NCBI GenBank assembly: GCA_027310735.1
Contig: DAIDAH010000117.1
Location: 1-8,697, forward strand
Length of the DNA: 8,697 nt
Direction: 5' to 3'
From: Methylotenera sp.
GTDB taxonomy: Bacteria > Pseudomonadota > Gammaproteobacteria > Burkholderiales > Methylophilaceae
The notes below the pieces were generated by a model. It was given only the letters and a program-made list of their open reading frames with translations, had not been told where the DNA came from and did not search any database. Below, piece by piece: positions 5,730 through 8,697 of this stretch. Each line of letters begins with the position of its first letter. The stretch's first letter is position 1. The translations under genes and the position numbers were made by a program.

Positions 5730-6920
5730 ATGGACACGTTAAATTCAGCGAATGATGCATTATTTGTGTTGTTAGGCGCCATTATGGTGCTGGCAATGCA
5801 TGCTGGTTTTGCATTTTTAGAAGTTGGTACCGTACGTAAAAAAAATCAGGTTAACGCCTTGGTGAAAATTATGGTCGATTTTTCAGTATCGACAATAGCG
5901 TACTTTTTCATTGGCTATAGCATTGCTTATGGCGTTGATTTTTTTAGCGGTGCAGACGCACTTGCCAGTAAGAATGGCTTTGGTTTGGTTAAGTTCTTTT
6001 TCTTATTGACTTTTGCCGCAGCTATTCCAGCGATTATTTCTGGTGGTATTGCTGAAAGAGCAAAATTCAATCCTCAGCTTCTAGCAACCTTTGCATTGGT
6101 GGGTTTTGTTTATCCATTTTATGAGGGGATTGTCTGGAATAACCATTATGGCTTTCAAGATTGGCTGAATGTCGCTTTTGGCGCCAAATTTCATGACTTT
6201 GCCGGCTCCGTTGTTGTTCATGCAATGGGTGGCTGGATTGCATTGAGCGCCGTACTTTTATTGGGTGCACGTGGTGGGCGTTATGGTAAGGATGGTCGCA
6301 TCCATGCTCATCCACCTTCCAATATTCCATTTCTTGCATTAGGTGCTTGGATACTCACCGTGGGCTGGTTTGGTTTCAATGTGATGTCGGCACAATCGAT
6401 TCAAGGGATTTCTGGATTGGTAGCAGTTAACTCTTTAATGGCCTTGGTGGGCGGTACGTTGGCGGCATTGGTCATGGGTAAAAATGACCCGGGTTTTGTT
6501 CATAATGGACCTCTGGCTGGTTTGGTTGCCGTCTGTGCAGGCTCTGATGTTATGCATCCGATGGGTGCGCTAGTCACTGGTGCTGTTGCTGGAGTGCTAT
6601 TTGTTTGGGCATTTACGTTAACGCAAAACCGTTTGAAAATTGACGATGTGCTAGGTGTTTGGCCATTACATGGCTTGTGCGGTGCTTGGGGCGGTATTGC
6701 TGCCGGTATTTTTGGTGCAAAGGCACTTGGTGGTATTGGAGGTGTAAGCTTAGTGTCACAACTAATTGGTACTGGGTTAGGTATTGCTGTTGCGCTCATT
6801 GGTGGTGCTGTAGTTTATGGTGTACTTAAGAAAACCATTGGTATTCGTATGGGAACTGAAGAGGAGTTTGTTGGTGCCGATTTAAGCATACATAAGATTG
6901 TATCTAGTGCTGATGATTGA
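5730..6920 (+). CDS. amtB: Ammonium transporter, Amt/MEP family
   Basis: A trimeric inner-membrane channel that conducts ammonium into the cell for assimilation. The 396-residue protein lacks the N-terminal signal peptide of E. coli AmtB and starts directly before the first helix. Key pore features, with E. coli equivalents, are present: Phe95 (F107), Trp136 (W148), Asp156 (D160) in DFAGSVVVH, His164 (H168), WFGFN with Trp213 and Phe216 (W212, F215), Ser220 (S219) and His314 (H318) in PLHGLCG. About eleven membrane segments can be read. The tail RMGTEEEFVGADLSIHK resembles the cytoplasmic region that contacts the PII protein GlnK. The ATG is preceded by AAGGAA with very short spacing and by GGA 9 nt away. 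No glnK is adjacent, unlike the common glnK-amtB operon. Expression should depend on NtrC and sigma-54 from the sites upstream. Identification is very secure. Confidence 0.96.
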   Translation: MDTLNSANDALFVLLGAIMVLAMHAGFAFLEVGTVRKKNQVNALVKIMVDFSVSTIAYFFIGYSIAYGVDFFSGADALASKNGFGLVKFFFLLTFAAAIPAIISGGIAERAKFNPQLLATFALVGFVYPFYEGIVWNNHYGFQDWLNVAFGAKFHDFAGSVVVHAMGGWIALSAVLLLGARGGRYGKDGRIHAHPPSNIPFLALGAWILTVGWFGFNVMSAQSIQGISGLVAVNSLMALVGGTLAALVMGKNDPGFVHNGPLAGLVAVCAGSDVMHPMGALVTGAVAGVLFVWAFTLTQNRLKIDDVLGVWPLHGLCGAWGGIAAGIFGAKALGGIGGVSLVSQLIGTGLGIAVALIGGAVVYGVLKKTIGIRMGTEEEFVGADLSIHKIVSSADD

Positions 6921-6994
6921 TTGGTTTAAAGTTTAGTTGATTGGAAAAAATAAAGTTTGCCGGACGGTAATAAAGTCTGTCGAAAATTGAAACT

Positions 6995-7022
6995 AAAAAG
7001 GCTCTTACTAAGAGCCTTTTTT
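6995..7022 (+). terminator. Rho-independent terminator of amtB
   Basis: AAAAAGGCTCTT (6995-7006) and AAGAGCCTTTTT (7010-7021) form a perfect 12-bp stem around a 3-nt loop, followed by the end of a six-T run (7017-7022). It lies 75 nt after the amtB stop. The A-run on the 5' side means that it could also stop transcription arriving on the minus strand. Confidence 0.9.
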
Positions 7023-7083
7023 GGTACTACTAAGAAAATTTTGTAGCAATCATTCTTGATGAATATTGATTAAAAATAAATAT

Positions 7084-7115
7084 AGACAGTCAATCCCTCA
7101 ATCGACTGGGTGTCT
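7084..7115 (-). terminator. Possible terminator of the minus-strand orphan frame
   Basis: Read on the minus strand, AGAC-ACCC-AGTC, a 12-nt loop, then GACT-GTCT gives two 4-bp helices with a 4-nt bulge, followed by the T-rich stretch ATATTTATTTTT. It starts 10 nt beyond the TAA of the frame that ends at 7125. The stem is short and interrupted, so this is tentative. Confidence 0.3.
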
Positions 7116-7124
7116 GTACTATTT

Positions 7125-7718
7125 TTAGGCAGTTTTATTTGAAAAGTAAGAAAACGACCAAATATGCATTATGCTGGTTCCATACGACCTATCAATTTTA
7201 ATTTTGGCAAAGTCGTATAACATAATTAGGTCTTTACTTTTGTCCTCTTGAATTTCAGTGATATTAACCGCAAATTGAGCAGCCGCAATCGCGGATGGCT
7301 TAGTTCCAAATGCTGCAACAGATAACGAATAGTTTTCATATTTAGCAGCATCATAGACTCCCTTTATGATGGTGTATGTTTTTAGGGGATCGTTTGCGCC
7401 AGAAAATTTGAATCTGGGAGAGGCAAATGTATTTAATTCTTTAAACTGCATAAAATTGCATGACAAAGTAATATTATCCCAACCAACTTGATAACCAGGT
7501 ATGCCAGCCAAACATGTCATATTTTTTACATTGAACTCATCAGAGTTGATTAATGCACCAAGCCTATGTCCCTCCCAGCCTAGAAAGAAAAGGATTCTAG
7601 AGTTTCGACTAGAGCCCACAAAAGGCGGGAGTTGTTGGACGCCTAGGCCGTCATCTGATAACTCATAAATTGTGTTCAACTTTCGTAGACTTACCAATAC
7701 CAAAAGGTCATCTTGCAA
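7125..7718 (-). CDS. Orphan reading frame, hypothetical, probably lacking its original 5' end
   Basis: About 197 codons with no recognisable family. The predicted protein has no signal peptide or clear membrane segment and mixes short hydrophobic strands with charged residues (SRILFFLGWEGHRLGALI, IPGYQVGW, YDAAKYENYSLSVAAFG, IAAAQFAVNITEI). The first possible start is a TTG at 7716-7718, preceded by GAG and then the TGA that ends the EAL gene. The frame is therefore the exact in-phase continuation of the EAL gene after one stop codon. No ribosome binding site stands at a useful distance, and the nearby ATG (7711-7713) is in another frame and closes after a few codons. GC is about 38% over most of it, against about 52% in the adjacent EAL gene. 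A gene truncated by recombination, a read-through extension, or an ORFan with a rare start are all possible; a stop-free run of this length at this composition favours past or present coding. Confidence 0.5.
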   Translation of the reverse strand: MQDDLLVLVSLRKLNTIYELSDDGLGVQQLPPFVGSSRNSRILFFLGWEGHRLGALINSDEFNVKNMTCLAGIPGYQVGWDNITLSCNFMQFKELNTFASPRFKFSGANDPLKTYTIIKGVYDAAKYENYSLSVAAFGTKPSAIAAAQFAVNITEIQEDKSKDLIMLYDFAKIKIDRSYGTSIMHIWSFSYFSNKTA

Positions 7719-7721
7719 CTC

Positions 7722-8697
7722 TCAGACAGCGCACTTACTCCGCAGATGCGCCTCGAACTCATCGACCGGCAATGGTTTGCTGAAATAGTATCCTTGCACT
7801 TCGTTACAGCCCTGCAAACGCAGGAATGCCAGTTGCTCCGAAGTTTCAACACCTTCGGCAATGGTTTTCATACCAAGACTATTCGCCAAGCTGATGATGG
7901 CGGTGACAATAGCCTTATCTTCTGGGTCTTCGGTAATGTCGCGCACAAAGGACTGGTCAATCTTGAGCTTGTAGATCTGGAAGCGTTTAAGGTAACTCAA
8001 AGAAGAATAACCAGTGCCGAAGTCATCAATCGACATGCGGATACCGCGCGCATGTAGATCGTCCATCACCGCGATGGCTCGGAGCGGATCATCCATCGCG
8101 ACCCCCTCTGTCAACTCCAACTCCAGATACTGTGGCGGCAGCTTCGCCTCTTCTAGAATCTGCGTGACCAATTCAGGCAGGTGAGGATGACGGAACTGCA
8201 AGGCTGAGAGGTTAACCGCAATCACCATTGGCTTAAAGCCGCTGTCCATCCAAATTTTCAATTGATGAACAGCTCTACGTAGCACCCATTCGCCAATTTT
8301 TAGAATTTGGCCACTGGACTCTGCGATGGGGATAAACTCTGCTGGTGAAACTGTACCCAGCTCTGGATGCTGCCAGCGTAATAGTGCTTCTGCACCGATA
8401 ATGCGCCCATCTTGCAACGACACTTGGGGCTGATAGTGCAACTGCAATTGGTCGAGTTTCAGCGCATGTCGCAGGGCATTTTCCAGTTGCAACGTACGCG
8501 CTGAATGTATCTGCATTTCCTGTGTAAAAAAGCGGTAAGTGTTGCGACCATCGTGCTTGGCGCGGTACATTGCAACGTCAGCACACTTAAAGAGAGACTC
8601 AAAATCATTTCCGTCGTCTGGATACATGGCGATGCCAATCGAGGAGGTAATGTGCAATTCATGCTGCTCGATCTGGTAGGAATGAGCGACTGTCTCC
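7722..8697 (-). CDS. GGDEF-EAL cyclic-di-GMP signalling protein (5' end outside window)
   Basis: The C-terminal 324 residues of a tandem GGDEF-EAL protein; the frame is open to the right edge and nothing in it marks a start. Counting from the edge, residues 1-60 are the end of the GGDEF domain (SSIGIAMYPDDG, 18-29; ADVAMYRAKHDGRNTYRFF, 39-57); the GG(D/E)EF motif itself is not in the window. The EAL domain follows with every expected catalytic and metal-binding residue: EALLRW with Glu103, Asn162 in VNLS, ELTE (194-197), DDFGTGYSS with Asp224-Asp225, Lys245 in LKID, Glu281 in AEGVET and Gln301 in VQGYYFSKPL. It is therefore probably an active c-di-GMP phosphodiesterase. The protein ends 20 residues after FSKPL, normal for the family, so the TGA at 7722-7724 looks like the true stop. 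GC (about 52%) is higher than in most of the window. Confidence 0.93.
   Translation of the reverse strand, partial: ETVAHSYQIEQHELHITSSIGIAMYPDDGNDFESLFKCADVAMYRAKHDGRNTYRFFTQEMQIHSARTLQLENALRHALKLDQLQLHYQPQVSLQDGRIIGAEALLRWQHPELGTVSPAEFIPIAESSGQILKIGEWVLRRAVHQLKIWMDSGFKPMVIAVNLSALQFRHPHLPELVTQILEEAKLPPQYLELELTEGVAMDDPLRAIAVMDDLHARGIRMSIDDFGTGYSSLSYLKRFQIYKLKIDQSFVRDITEDPEDKAIVTAIISLANSLGMKTIAEGVETSEQLAFLRLQGCNEVQGYYFSKPLPVDEFEAHLRSKCAV

Noticed and set aside
6500..6799. Minus-strand open frame of 99 codons inside amtB
   Set aside because: It is the antisense shadow of a strongly conserved transporter region; the composition is Pro/Ala/Thr-rich with no domain and no ribosome binding site.
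7711..7713. ATG close to the start of the orphan frame
   Set aside because: It is in a different frame from the long open region and meets a stop after about six codons, so it cannot start the orphan gene.
7713..8057. Plus-strand open frame of 114 codons overlapping the EAL gene end
   Set aside because: It lies wholly antisense to the conserved EAL catalytic motifs and shows no recognisable features.
8655..8657. TTG as the start of the EAL protein
   Set aside because: The frame remains open to the window edge and the upstream residues (YQIEQHE) continue a normal GGDEF domain, so this is an internal leucine codon and the gene is cut by the window.
1..8697. tRNA, rRNA, CRISPR array, insertion sequence or prophage elements
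   Set aside because: No cloverleaf-like, rRNA-like or regularly spaced repeat sequence, transposase motif or terminal inverted repeat with target duplication was seen on either strand.

Overview
The window looks like chromosomal DNA of a Gram-negative, type IV pilus-bearing proteobacterium of moderate to low GC (about 40-50% by eye in most genes). The gene families (Hsp33, PilU, a DUF3301 protein, an Amt without a signal peptide, an FTR1/cupredoxin pair, sigma-54/NtrC signals) and the base composition suggest a betaproteobacterium of the Methylophilaceae/Nitrosomonadales kind. This is an inference from family resemblance; no rRNA or marker gene is present.

Layout. 1-140 (+) is the C-terminal end of an unidentified membrane protein, convergent with hslO (166-1086, -), the redox-activated chaperone Hsp33. 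Divergent from hslO is a three-gene iron operon on the + strand: a small periplasmic cupredoxin-fold protein (1190-1519), an FTR1-family high-affinity iron permease with two REXXE motifs (1531-2349), and a secreted outer-membrane beta-barrel protein (2379-3140). A textbook Fur box (1147-1165) sits over the predicted -10 element of this operon. The operon converges on a minus-strand pair, pilU (3533-4714) and a small membrane-anchored DUF3301 protein (3228-3530), whose start lies only 2 nt past the pilU stop. Divergent from pilU is an unrecognised 234-residue protein (4868-5572) that appears to contain an internal duplication.

Next is an ammonium transporter gene, amtB (5730-6920, +). Its upstream region holds two NtrC-type dyads (TGCAC-N7-GTGCA and GGCAC-N7-GTGCG) whose centres are 30 bp apart, followed by a sigma-54 -24/-12 promoter with exact spacing. 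amtB ends at a strong Rho-independent terminator (6995-7022). The last part is on the minus strand: a GGDEF-EAL cyclic-di-GMP enzyme that runs off the right edge (7722-8697), then an AT-richer orphan reading frame (7125-7718). The orphan is in phase with the EAL gene and separated from it by one TGA codon, and it has no convincing start of its own.

Together the window links nutrient scavenging under two classical regulators (Fur for iron, NtrC/sigma-54 for nitrogen) with surface behaviour (PilU twitching motor, c-di-GMP turnover) and oxidative-stress proteostasis (Hsp33). No mobile element, CRISPR array, tRNA or rRNA was found. The least explained parts are the reduced FTR1 operon with its own outer-membrane barrel, the duplicated 234-residue protein, and the orphan frame behind the EAL gene.
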